The notes beneath the pieces were generated by a model. The model ran no database searches and had not been told where the DNA came from. It worked only from the letters and a program-made list of their open reading frames with translations. The translations under genes and the position numbers were made by a program. Below, piece after piece: positions 34,407 to 45,951 of a stretch of DNA of 64,000 bases. Every line of letters starts with the position of its first letter. The first letter of the stretch is position 1. The DNA comes from Pseudopyrenochaeta lycopersici (taxonomy: Eukaryota > Ascomycota > Dothideomycetes > Pleosporales > Pseudopyrenochaetaceae), in contig NHZP01000031.1 of NCBI GenBank assembly GCA_003313425.1, positions 248,001 to 312,000 on the forward strand, written 5' to 3'.

Positions 34407-37400
34407 ATTGTCGGTAGAGATCGAAGGAAATCAAATACTGAAAATAAGATTCGGAAAAGACAGCGCAGCTGTGATTCGTAGAAAGGAAGGTCAGAAGGAA
34501 ATCACAGCGTCAAGCTGGAGATGTTTGAAAGAAAGATCGGAAGGAGTGAGAACGCTTGATGATAGTAGGAAACATAATATGCGGCCTTGTTATGCGTTCT
34601 TATACCTCTCTGCAGGCGCCGCGCGATAGGCTAACATTACCTTTGATAGAAGTCTCCGCGCCCAAGTCACGATCAATGCCGCCATAGCAAGGTGATGGCG
34701 GCCTGGAAGGCCTCGAGGACAACATCTCACACGCGAACGAGGCATTAGCTCCTATGCACCGATCGCAACGGCGCGTAGCGGGAGCTGTCAGTAGTTTCCC
34801 CACGAGTCGGAAGGCCCGTGACGTGCTGTTGCAGACACTGCACGTCGCCGCATTGTGGATTACGCCATCCATCGTGACCTAAAATGGACAATGTTCCTGA
34901 CTTGCAAGGCCCTGAGACGGTTTTGACGTTGGGACTTGGAACCGGAGCGCTGTAACGCATGAGTTTGGCGAGTGCTTGGCGTGTCAGAGGCCGCGCCCAT
35001 GACCCGATGCAGCATCGCGCTGCGGCTCAGGGCCCATGACTAGCCTCAGGAAATCGAATGCGGCATAGGGTGGCGTTTGGGGTCGTCGTTCGCTGCTCGC
35101 CGATGAAAGCTTGTTCTCCATCGAACCAAGATTCGATAACCGCGTCTCAGCCTTTCAAGTTTTGAGGCTGCACAGGACTGTGCGAGCAGAGCAATGCCTG
35201 CATCAGGAGGGGCAATCGGCACTTTGTCAGTGGTGGACAAATGTTCTCTCACAAACAGCCCCTTCACCTCGCAATTTTAGCTGATTGTTTGAGGGGTGCA
35301 GGTGTTGGAGGATTGTTATCAATACTTTATGCTCCTAACTTCCTCCCGCTCTTGCCTTGCCAGCAACTTGGCAGATACTGGGGCAAACTTATCGCTGCTG
35401 GATTTAATCGGATCGAAGGATATCCAGGTAAGGGGTTATCACTGATCTAAGGATGGACATCCAGCCGCAGGAAGGAAGTCTCGAGACTGCCCACAATGTT
35501 CCCGGACTCTTTCTTTTCAAACCATCGATAGCACACCCTTCGAACATGAAAAATCCACCAATATGCGATCTATTCTAGCGACCACATAGAACGGTCCGAC
35601 TATCGACCGCTCTCCACCAGAGCGTGTCTCTTCCTCATATCGCCGCCTTCGGTCTCCGCTCTTGTTTCCGCCGTCGTCTTCGACCTACCAGTTGCCAGAG
35701 ATAATGACTGGGCAAGGGACACTGATTGAAATGGCCACAAAGGAAAGCATTGCACAGGGTGTTTCATGCCCCATTCGCACGAAATGCGCTTGAATATCTG
35801 GGAGACAACGCAGAATCGCCGACGCGCTGCCGATGCAAAGACCGCAGTCTGACTTCACTGAGATGGCCACGCAAGCTGCTTCGATGTTGACTTAACATGC
35901 ATTGACAGAAGCAGTGGATCCAACAAATTTCAGAAGTCCAACGCCTGGACCTGTAAGCCGTAGCCGGTAGGAGAGAGTTTTGGTTTGAAACAGCTGTAAA
36001 TACTCTAAACTCTAGCCACCGTGACTTAGTATCTGATGCTCATGTGAATAACTATTTTTTGCTCATCCTGATAGCATTTCAGAATGGATCAGTTGTCTAG
36101 CAGAACCTTAATTGGTGACGCAGTAGTGATACCAAGGAATGAGTGCAATTGGAATGCGGATAGAGAATTCGACCAAGACTTTAATTCGTCAATTATGAGC
36201 CCCTTTTCTTTTGTAGCCTAGACAGTACCCATGTTCAGACTCGGTATATCTCATAGCTATATGAGGTATCATTGCAATATTGACCAGCTATGCCTGAATA
36301 TAAAAGTGGATGTGAGGAGAATAGAAATCCAAGACTCGTAGACTTAATACCATACCGTTGTCAAATATACTGGAATGTACAAATGTACATTCAGTTTACT
36401 TAAAATTATGCAAACGATTAACCTTTAGATGTTAATCTGATGACTTTTCTTAATATTACCTATCCTAGGATACTTAACTATACCGAGATTTCAAACTTCA
36501 ATTATTACAATGACCATTTTGGCCTGCCAGCTTCAAAAGACAGCCATATATTTATCATGTAACAACATAAGAAATTTGGTTCGGCAAGTCCACGAGTTTA
36601 AGTCGTTAAATTGTAGGATGGTAGTAGGAGAGTCCAATGCATGCGTAACTCCAGGCAATGATTTCAAATATTTTTTACGGCTCCCAACCTTGCGCAGCTA
36701 GCCCGGTATTGTTTTAGCCATGCATCATGATGACGGGAAAAATATTCTATGCAGAGGAAATCGCAATGTGAACAAGAAATCGCTTTGTAGCTGTTGATTT
36801 CAACTTAGTGCATGTTGTTTGAGATGCCGCTAAGGTCGCTAGCAAAACTGCCTCACAAAGCGTGTGTATCAAGTGTTTCTAGCATATCCCCTGCGATCTA
36901 TAGTAGAGGGTCTGGTGATCTTGATACTATTAATAATGCGCGATCTTCCTGGTGCACATTTTTGACTATGTATCCTTGATCGTGGATGTTCGAGAAGCCA
37001 TTTCACGGAGAACTCTGCACGCTCAACCACGAGGCCATGCAGCTGACACGAGCGAGCAATCGCGCGGCAAGTTCAAGCAGCTACTAGGGACACAAACATG
37101 GATATTGCGCTGAACGTAGTTCGGTCTGCCAGTGGTAGTTTTATTCTTTGAATCTTGCGGCCCAGTACTTTGAGAATAATAGAATAAATAACCTTATAAT
37201 GACATGGAAAGACAAAGTACTAAAGGAATATTATTCTTCCAAGATGGATATTGCTATATTCAGATAATGAAAAGAGATAATAGTGTCATGCCCATTGTAT
37301 TGTATTTTCTGAATATAGTTTGTCTCTTAGCCTGGGACAGCTTTTCCAGAATTGGAGAATTGCATAAGAGCTCGCGAGCATTCACAATCCAAGCTTACAA

Positions 37401-37570
37401 ATAGACTTAGAGAATAATCCTGCGCCGGACTGGAAGCGCTCGTATGAGTGTTTCTCTTTAAATATAGGTGGTTGTACGTTCGATGGATGGCTCGATAATG
37501 AGGCAGCATGTGACATCGGCGTCGTTGCACAAACAAGTCTATTTTTATACATTTGTATTTATGTGAGCGA
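34407..37570. other. Gene-poor gap, AT-rich in its right part
   Basis: About 3.2 kb without a supported gene. A minus-strand frame at 34600-34872 (90 residues from an ATG) contains two CxxC pairs but has no recognised relative. From about 35990 to 37560 the sequence is AT-rich. No terminal repeats or transposase fragments are evident. Confidence 0.45.
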
Positions 37571-38472
37571 TTATAGCTTTGCTTTTACAGGCGCAAATGT
37601 AGTGCCTTGTCCGCCCCCAAGCGCGGCAACAAGCTCGTCCACCTTCTCCAGCACCCACGTGCATCCCTCATCGCTGACAAGCCACTTGATACCCTCTTCT
37701 TCGCCCGCCTCGGGCTCTTGCTTCCACGTGCCATCTTCCCACGCTTTCCGTAGTCCAAAGACGTGGCTCAGCACTTGCGGTCCAACGCCCTGCTGTGCTC
37801 TCAAACATGTTATCGCGATTAAGCTTGTAGTTATCCGCCCCACGGTGGCGCCCGTCTTGCGAGGCGGATCGGTGAAAAGGCCGCCGTACTCGTTGTTGAT
37901 TATGAAGACGGGGAGATCTGGGTGCGCCTCGCCGAGCTTGTGCTCGAGCTTGGTCTCGAGGGGTCGGTAGATGGCGTCCCACAGCCCTCGGCCGCGCTTG
38001 TTTATGGATTCAATGTTCGACGAGTCTGGGAATCGGGTGGGCTGTGTGTTGAGTGAGGACGCGATTGATGAGGGGAGATCTGCGCGGAAGGCGTTGAGCA
38101 TATTAATTGTTCGTGGGATCTGGGGCGCATGTCAGTAATGGATTGGCGAAGAAGGGCAAGATTGCATACGCCATTGAAGCCTATACACTTCAAACCAATC
38201 TCCCGCATGAATTCTGCTATCGCGACACTCTCGCTCTCTGGTTTTGACTTGGTTGAAGAGTTATACAGGGCTGTCATTGACTCTGGCGAATTCATCGTCA
38301 TGGTTGCAGCGGTGGAGATGCTGAGCCATGATGGCCGACTGAGCTTCCGCTCTGTGGCTTCCTGTTCTATCCTGTTATATACTGCCTGAATTCTAGGCGG
38401 GGCTGGGACTGGCCCAGGGCGCGAATGCGCGGCGTTGATGAGCGACTTGAGGCTTGGTGAGAGCTTGGACAT
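37571..38472 (-). CDS. AhpD-like fold protein, conserved fungal type
   Basis: Two exons (38472-38170, 38119-37571; 50-nt intron, phase 0) encode 283 residues from the ATG at 38472. The segment [21 protein letters not shown] spanning the splice junction resembles fungal proteins assigned to the AhpD-like (carboxymuconolactone decarboxylase-type) superfamily. The redox CxxC pair of true AhpD peroxidase partners is not present, so a peroxidase role is not supported. No signal peptide or membrane helix is visible. Continuity of the motif across the intron makes the gene model strong even though the biochemical role is open. Confidence 0.75.
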
Positions 38473-40075
38473 GGTGGGCAGCAACTTCCAGCTCCGGAGA
38501 GTCTGAGCAGACAATGCAACGACAGCGCTGAGGCAATAGCGACTGAAAAGAAGTCAATTGTTCAAACAGTGCTTCAGATATTGAATCCACTTGTTGTGCA
38601 GTTTACGAAAAGCGTCTCATGTATGTATATAAGGTCGACGAGGATCGTATGACGCCTGTCAAGATGAGCTCCGTTCCGAGGCTCGCCCGGAGCTTTCCTC
38701 GTGCTTCGGCGTCATTTCAGCCGCCGCGTTTTCGGACTAATTTCACAATCACGAGATCTCGATCTCGACCAAACCTTCGGAATGAGCTTTTTGCAACGTC
38801 CATGTATTGACTGCATCTCTTATTTCACTCCCCTTGGAGAAAAGAATAAAACAGAATGCAGGTTAGAATACAACTAATCTTTCGCCACACTATATTCCAC
38901 AAAACGTGTATTAAGATTACGGGAACCCCTTCAGCTCTACGTCGTTCAGTCTTCACCCGTGCCATACCGAGCGCCACGCACCAGCCACAGGCAGTGAAAA
39001 CAAAGTTTCTAGCCAAATTCTAGTTTAAACTGCTACTGCATGGATGAGCTAGTTGTGTTTAATCGCTCGCTGAAGCTTATGACCTGAATCTGATTAGTAT
39101 CCTCTTTGTGCTGCACAAGCCCACTTGCCTGATTTTGGCGCTTCGGCCCCAGTATATGTATCTCGTACTGAAGGCAGGCCGGCTACAATCGGGACAGATG
39201 ACCCATAATGATCTGCTTTCTATTCGCAGCCTCATGCTGGTACCTAAGCTTCCATATTACAGCCAATTACGTTTGCGAATCGACGGATACACCTCGAGGT
39301 GCTAGCCAACCTTTCCCGAACTTTCAAATAATAGTGCTGTCGAACTACCGGGACCAATAAACAGTTCAACACATCACATTAGGCAGTCTCGGCTGAATCA
39401 GTCTCTCGGGTGCTTATGTGCATTGGAAGCATGAACAATCCTGGATGCTTTTGACCAACATCGTGACGTTTATAAAACCCAGTCGACTTTCGTGCGGAAC
39501 CTGCGCAAACTTCATCCAAGCTTTCGTCTTGAAAAAACACATAGCTGGAAGAACAGCACGTGATATTAATCGTGCCGTCTTTGTCGCATTCTGTGCTGGA
39601 ACGCCCCACACCAAGCGGTTAAGGGAGATGCGAAGGATATGGAAGCCTGCAGAAAGTAGTCATGTCACTCTCCTTGCAGAGGTCTTCGAAGGCGACGGAT
39701 TTGTGGTTCCCATAGCCATCGAAAAAGGGCAGTCACTGGATGCCTATAGTGAGGGCCCTGATATGCTCATTGAAGTTTTTCACTCCAGATACACCAAATC
39801 CATTGGTTGTTCAACTGGTCTCGCGAGAAACCAATTCTGAGGAATATTTTTACGGTCGTACGGGCTGAGAGATGGTGCTTATCCGAACCCTACCCAAGCC
39901 ACCTAGGAGAGCAAATACGTCCTCGCATGGGAAAGGGCAGAAAACGTAGCTGCTGAGCCTAAGCTCGTGTTTGACACTTACTGGTGCTCGATGGCTTAAA
40001 TAATACCTAAAGAACCGTCATTTCAAGCGCCTCATCGAAACCCATCGCTGTGATTCAATCCACGGGGTGGAACTT
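38473..40075. other. Intergenic region with short frames only
   Basis: This gap lies upstream of the AhpD-like gene and downstream of the NmrA-like gene. It holds a 48-codon frame at 38664-38810 (listed separately) and a 140-codon frame at 39418-39840 without recognisable features or convincing codon pattern. Confidence 0.4.
38664..38810 (+). CDS. Possible small Arg-rich protein, speculative
   Basis: A 48-codon frame begins at ATG 38664, divergent from the AhpD-like gene 191 bases away. The product is rich in Arg, Ser and Phe and has no acidic residue until near its end (start MSSVPRLARSFPRASASF), like a mitochondrial targeting peptide. It could be a small organelle protein, the first exon of a longer gene, or chance. 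There is no independent support. Confidence 0.2.
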   Translation: MSSVPRLARSFPRASASFQPPRFRTNFTITRSRSRPNLRNELFATSMY

Positions 40076-41156
40076 TTACAAAACAGGCTTCAGGCGCTCA
40101 AGCGCAGCTTTCAGCCCAATACCCTCCCCTGAAATACCCAAATCCTCCATTGTCAAGAAATCGCTACCCAGAAAACCCGCCCAGTCCGAGAAGATTTCAC
40201 CAAATGCAAGTTGCGCCGCGAGCTCATTACCTCCAATACCCCATAGCTCTTCATACTGCTGCTTGCTGACCTCAAAGTATACAGATGGGCGGCCTGTCAC
40301 CTCGGACCAGACCTTCAGGATCTCTCCGAAGCTCAAGACCTCGGGAGCGACATTGGCATATTTGCCCTTGGTTTTGGAGGCGTTGGTGAGGATCTGGCGG
40401 ACCCAGATACCAGGTGTGACGGTCATATCGCCGGAGACGGGAACTTTGGAATCGGCAGGTGTGGGCACGAATTGGACGTATTTACCATAGGAACCGGGCT
40501 TGAGGCGTTAGTCTTCGCTATTTGCAGCTAACATTAGAGGCTCTTACATATTCAAATGGCTTTATCATAGGAAAGAGGGCCATGTTGGTTGGATAGTAAC
40601 CAAAGAACAGGAAGGTAGTCTTCTTCGCTAGCTCAGGCAGCTCCTTCTTGATGCGTTCATCAACATTAGCCTTGTAGTCCAAGTGCGCGACTTCAACTTT
40701 GCCCTTGGTTAGCTTCTTGGAGCTTGGGAGTGTAGACCAGATGTAGTGCTCGACAGTCGAGGAGCGGGAGACTGCGCGAGCGAGCTTCATGGCCTGCTCT
40801 TCTTCGAGTTCGCCAGATTCAGACTGAGATTTGCCAGTGTAAAGGTGCTCCCAGAAGTTGGTGACGCCAAAGACTGCATCGACGCCCTACTATGCATTAA
40901 CCCATATGCGCCTAGAGTACTCAGAATGTATTATTGTGTCCAGTCAACGTACCTCGAAGGCCTTGGCCAGAGAATCTTCATCGTCAAAGTTGGCCTGGAC
41001 TACCTCTGCGCCTCGAGAAGTAAGATCTTTGGCTTTGTCGCTGCTGACGTTCCTTGTGATTGCTCGAACCTTCCACCCGGGTGTTTTGAGCAGGACATTG
41101 GCCACACCTCCGCCCTGAGCGCCGCTTGCCCCGGTGATGGCAATGATCTTGGTCAT
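40076..41156 (-). CDS. NmrA-like NAD(P)-binding protein
   Basis: Three exons (41156-40953, 40886-40548, 40498-40076) joined at phase 0 give 321 residues, the usual size. The N-terminus carries the Rossmann fingerprint ITGASGAQGGGVANVLL, followed by VRAITRN, where basic residues fit NADP preference. The middle block GVDAVFGVTNFWEH and the C-terminal half resemble NmrA/HSCARG and isoflavone-reductase-like proteins. Members act as redox sensors that bind regulators, such as NmrA with AreA in nitrogen control, or as dehydrogenases/reductases in secondary metabolism. The catalytic type cannot be decided; this copy is one of many paralogues expected in the genome and is not necessarily the nitrogen regulator. 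Confidence 0.9.
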
Positions 41157-42603
41157 GTTGCTGAATACCTGAAGCCGAAAATGAAGAAATTGTTTAACTA
41201 GGGACTGAAGAAAGACTGATGGATAAAGCTTCCCGGCGATGGCTACGTAGCAGCTGCTGCTTTAACAATCGTCTTAATCTTGAAGCACACCTATATATAC
41301 CTTTCGAATATTCATTTAAAAGAGCATGTTCGCACTTCAGTTGCGGCGACTGCTCCGGCGCCTTCCGTGAATGAGTTAGACTAAACATTAACTTACAAAC
41401 ATGTCCGATCCGGCTACCCTATGGCTATCATGCTATCCCGCGGCATTGTGGTTGAGTACCCATAACTGTACCGCTCTGAATAGTTTACTGCGTGAGATTC
41501 AGGAGTGACAGCTGGGAATCTGACTGCATCAACATTCACGGTGATTGGTTGAAAGCGGTTTGGAAAGCAAATGTCGAAATGCGATTGGTTGCAATTCACT
41601 TCTATGATCATCCTATATAGGCTTAGAGCCCATAGCCCTCGCTATTCGATGTAAGTTATGGCCGAAGTTGAAATTTGTTTGTCAGCATTGACGGCCGACC
41701 CTGTCCGGAAGGTCTAGCTTCCGCACCAGCCTCGGCTTCGGGTAATTTAGACACCCTTGATTAGTACAGGGAGCTGCTTCGAAATGCTCTGCTTTGTAGT
41801 GATCCCTTACAGAAAATTAATGTCGCTCTACCTTGGAGCAATTGTATGATTGACCTAACATTTCCACTGACGCCGAGAAAATAAATACAAAAATTGGTTG
41901 ATAGGTGTGACTGGCCGTGTTAATTTACTATCTAAAATCAAGTGTAACTTCAATATGGAGCAGAAATTCAACTAGCTTAGTGAAAGGTATCCAACATCGT
42001 ACTTACAAACGTGACACTACGATATGCTGAATGCCGTAATACTCTGTAGTGTCTTTGTAAGAATACTGCCTTTATTATGAAGCCGAATTGAATAATGAAT
42101 GAGGGGTATTGATTGGGTGGAAGTTACAGCAACGGAGCGGTCCGTAGCAAACACAGACCTTTAGGCGTTAGCTCGTCTAAGGTTGCTCTATTCTGGTCAC
42201 TTCAGTCATGGCCTCATCTTGGAAGAACAAAAATTCCGATCCGAGGACGATCCTATTTCCATATCCAGGCAAGTTTCCTTAACACACGACCAGGATGACA
42301 GCCATCCGCCAATCGGGAAAATAGAATTGCCTACGTCAGTCGAAAGCTTCTATCATAGCAAGACACTCCCGGCTTCTCAATGCAGTGTTTCTGGAGCGAC
42401 TGGGCGGTAGAGATCTTCGGGGGGATGCTTTACGTTAGGAATGTACACTATTAAGTCATAATTGCATTACAAATGTCCTGTGCTTGGTCAGGTCGTGGTC
42501 AGAATATTCTCAAAGAGTATCAAGATGGTAAAGTATAAATGCCCCGATAACACATCCTGTTCAAGTTCATTGCATTGGAAATAAAATCCTCATATTGCTC
42601 ATT
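41157..42603. other. Divergent intergenic region
   Basis: This 1.4-kb gap separates the divergent NmrA-like gene and the metallo-beta-lactamase-fold gene, so it should carry both promoters. The stretch 41750-42100 is AT-rich. No extra gene is supported. Confidence 0.45.
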
Positions 42604-44715
42604 ATGATGCCAACTTCAGTACTTCACGCGTTTTGCTTTGCTGTGCTGATAGGGGGTACACTTTCCCATCATTCCCCCGCAAGAGTCCCTGCGCCAGGGA
42701 GAAGGGATGTGGATCCAGGCGACCTGCTAGCACAAGGCCTTGAAGCTATTGGATTGTCTTCGATAGAGACCTCCCAAGTCAATGGCGTTACTTACGTTGG
42801 CGGAGGGTAAGAGCACTCACAAGATGTTTCCTATGAATGGTCAAGCTCACGAAGTATATAGTGTATATCGAACAAGAGGGGTAATGGAAAGCTATGGGAT
42901 CGTTGAGGATGTATTTGTTGCTACTACGGGGTCTTACAATATATCGTTCTCTTACGAAGGTCCTGGCATCAAACAACGAATCGATGCGCATCACGAGATA
43001 AGCCGTATGTAATGCCCTCAAAATGACCCGCATAGCATTGCTCATATCTGAAAGCATACTGGCTGTTTGCTAGACCTAACTTGAATCCTATTAATCTCAC
43101 CATCGTTCTTCAAGGTGGTAGCGAAGGATTTGCAGCCCTTGTGGGTGGGAGCAATAACATATGGCTCCCGGATGCACCTCCTATAGGATACCTCGATGGT
43201 ACAGTCAAACACACGTATAACTTGTGTTCAAAGCTGATATGATGATCAAAGGGCACTATTCAGCCTACCTAATTCGTGAGGCGGAGAAAATGTCGCCCCT
43301 GCTACTGTCTACAGTACGTTGACCTCAAACTGAATCTCAGTCTATCAGCTCTTACCTTAACAATCACAGATTTCATCAAACCAGAACTTTAAACTGGGTG
43401 AAGAGATAATTAGCACTGGCTTGGTACTCCCATCCGGTATGTTCTATGACCCTTTTCGCTTTCTAATATGCAGCTGACACGTTCAATCCCTCTAGTTCAC
43501 GACAACGTTTTGGACCTGTCTGTGCTTTTTGATCCTGAAACTCATAAACCATTCATCATCCGGTCCCTCGATTATCATCCTCTTTTTGGACCGTCTACTT
43601 ACGATCTAGTATTAAAGAATTACACTCAAGTCAATGGCGTTTCATATCCTACTCGATTCCAGACTATTCTGAACAACAAACATCTTATTATGGATTACGA
43701 AGTTGGACAAGTTGTGTCTAACCCTTTATTCGATGCTGCTACATTTGAAGGGCCAGCAGATCAATCAAATCTAAGCCCTCCCGTTGTAGACAATGAGTAC
43801 AGCTTTGGAGAGATCTCCACATGGTCCGAATCCTATATGTGGTATGGCGGATGGTTGAGAACTCCGGAGGATTATAGCTTTACTCAGCCAATATCGGACC
43901 TTCCAGGGCTGTGGTTCATGTCTCCTACACTGCAGTGGCCATGGTATCAACAGATGATTCTTGCATTCGAGGATAATATCGTGGTCTTGGATGCGGCACC
44001 ACACCAGAGTTTAGTGATTATAGATTGGGTCCTAAAAAATCTGGGCAGGAATATAACACACGTTTGGGTGAGTTCACTCTAGTGTCTGAAAGTCGGAAAG
44101 CTAAGTTCATCCCAGCCATCCCACCACCACGGAGACCATGCGATGGGCCTAATTGATTACGTCAATGTCGGAGCCAAGGTCATCGTCCTTGACCAAGCTA
44201 AAGACTACTATACTGGCATCCCTGGAGAATCCATGCTTACTTACTCGTAAGAACCAGTGTCGCGAGTTCGGATAATAATCAGCTCACTAACTTATCAAAG
44301 GACCGAGGAACCATACTTGATGAGCGATAGCAACATGCATGTCAGGTTCATTCACGCAAATGAATCTGTTCACGCCTTCGATCATAGTTACGCCGTCATA
44401 ACTCCAAGCTGTGTCACCGACGACAGTTCAATGGCTGTGTTTGATGCCGACCACCTTACGCTAGAATTGTATGATTTTATGGATCAGTCTTGGGTGATGG
44501 ATTTCCTGAGGAAGCTAGCTCAGGACCAGGTGGCTTCTAATGCAGAGTAAGTGTTTCAAAAACGCCAAGATGAGCATGTCGCTAACAGTTTTTCTTGTAG
44601 AATCTTCTCTGCACACATGCATCCAATCCAAATCTCACACCTGATAGAGACATTTCAGTTTCCTTTTCCTGAGTTTTCACCGAAAGACTTCAGATATGGT
44701 TCTTCAAGTTGCTGA
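42604..44715 (+). CDS. Secreted metallo-beta-lactamase-fold hydrolase
   Basis: Nine exons (42604-42806, 42862-43004, 43115-43198, 43252-43313, 43370-43436, 43496-44067, 44116-44246, 44301-44546, 44601-44715) join in phase to 540 residues. An N-terminal signal peptide (MMPTSVLHAFCFAVLIGGTLS) precedes a family-specific N-terminal region. The zinc motif HxHxDH appears as HHHGDH at residues 380-385, followed by a strand typical of the fold (VNVGAKVIVLD). Members hydrolyse esters, lactones, thioesters or other bonds with one or two zinc ions. Related fungal secreted proteins are poorly characterised. The gene is unusually intron-dense for this window, and every junction uses GT-AG with correct phase. 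A few small exons (62-84 nt) are the least certain. Confidence 0.85.
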
Positions 44716-45951
44716 CCAACGGGTAAGTGTGGTTGGCCTGGTGGAAGAAGGCTCAATACTAGGTTCTGATAGGAGGCGGGAGGTGACACAAAATAATAGA
44801 ATAAGTTATATTCACTAGCCACAGATTTGGTAACAGATGTTGCGTATCCTTAAATTATATTAAGAAGTGTACCAATATGACTACATATTGTATGTGTGTG
44901 ATCCAGACTCTGTAGCTGCTGCTACGGAGTAGTTACTGTTATTGACTGCTCAATTCCGTCAGCTAAATTGCGGATCAAAAGTAATCATAATATACTGTGC
45001 TGCTGCAATACAGCTATCGCAGCATAATATACTATACTGCGCTTAAAGATTTATTGAAGGAGCTAATAGATAGTCTAGCAGTGTAGAACCCTGAGAATGT
45101 AGCCAGTTTAGACGCGAGATTGGGTCTCAGAGGTTAGCTACGTTCCACAGGACAAGGGTTTTAGCGACGATACAGGAAGATTACGCTTCTAATAAACAGT
45201 AACAAAGCAACAGTAATAAAGCAATTATGTAAACATAGTTTAACCCAATCCTGTCATTGGGGACCTCGAATTAAATATCATATGCAAGAGAAGGATCTTA
45301 TTGAGTAGATATATATATAATTGTTGTCTACAATCCTACAGATTCTATACTTAAGGCGCTAGTACTTCTGTATGATGTGCATTATAGTGCTGCGTCTCGC
45401 GTGAGGCTCTTAAAACATCGGCCGTGCCATTTCCTGGTTCGCTCAAAGTGTATCTTCAACAAATAAGAATCCTCTATAAGTACTAGACTTTGGGAGAAAC
45501 TCTACGTTGCGCTGGAAATCTCATGAATAAGACTCTCTGGAAAATCGGGATATGGAACTAGTGTGCTTTTGTAACCATACGACGGGTTGTGCTAGCTTCA
45601 TTGCTTCTACCAGACCCTAAATACAGCAAATTTACGCATTATAGCAATCTTGACCACTAGTGGGCTAAAATAAAAAATCATCAATTGTTGAATTAATTTT
45701 ACAGAATAGGAGTATTCGCGAAAACCGCTCGTGTTGCGTCACTGTTTATTGCACGAGGCTGTTGGGCTGTCTCCAGGTCGGAAATGAATTCACAAACGAT
45801 TATGCTTTTGCTATGCAATAGTTCGTCTATGTACTGGCGCAGCTACGTACATATGCATGCTTGTGTACTTAATTTGCATCTGCACTAATTCGATATCAAA
45901 TTATCAGGAATGTAGCTTATATTTCGTAGCGAATCACGCATATGTCCAAAG
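44716..45951. other. AT-rich gap, possible decayed repeat
   Basis: Convergent region between the metallo-beta-lactamase-fold gene and the P450 pseudogene. Sequence is AT-rich with repeated TAATATACT and TAATAAAGCAA-like words near 44985-45230. It looks like RIP-altered repeat debris, but no ends or coding remnants can be defined. Confidence 0.45.

Noticed and set aside
39418..39840. 140-codon plus-strand frame
   Set aside because: No recognisable motif, atypical composition and no splice partners; length is within chance for this window.
44985..45230. Possible LTR or terminal repeats in the AT-rich gap
   Set aside because: Only short AT words recur; no matching pair of ends or target-site duplication could be found by eye.
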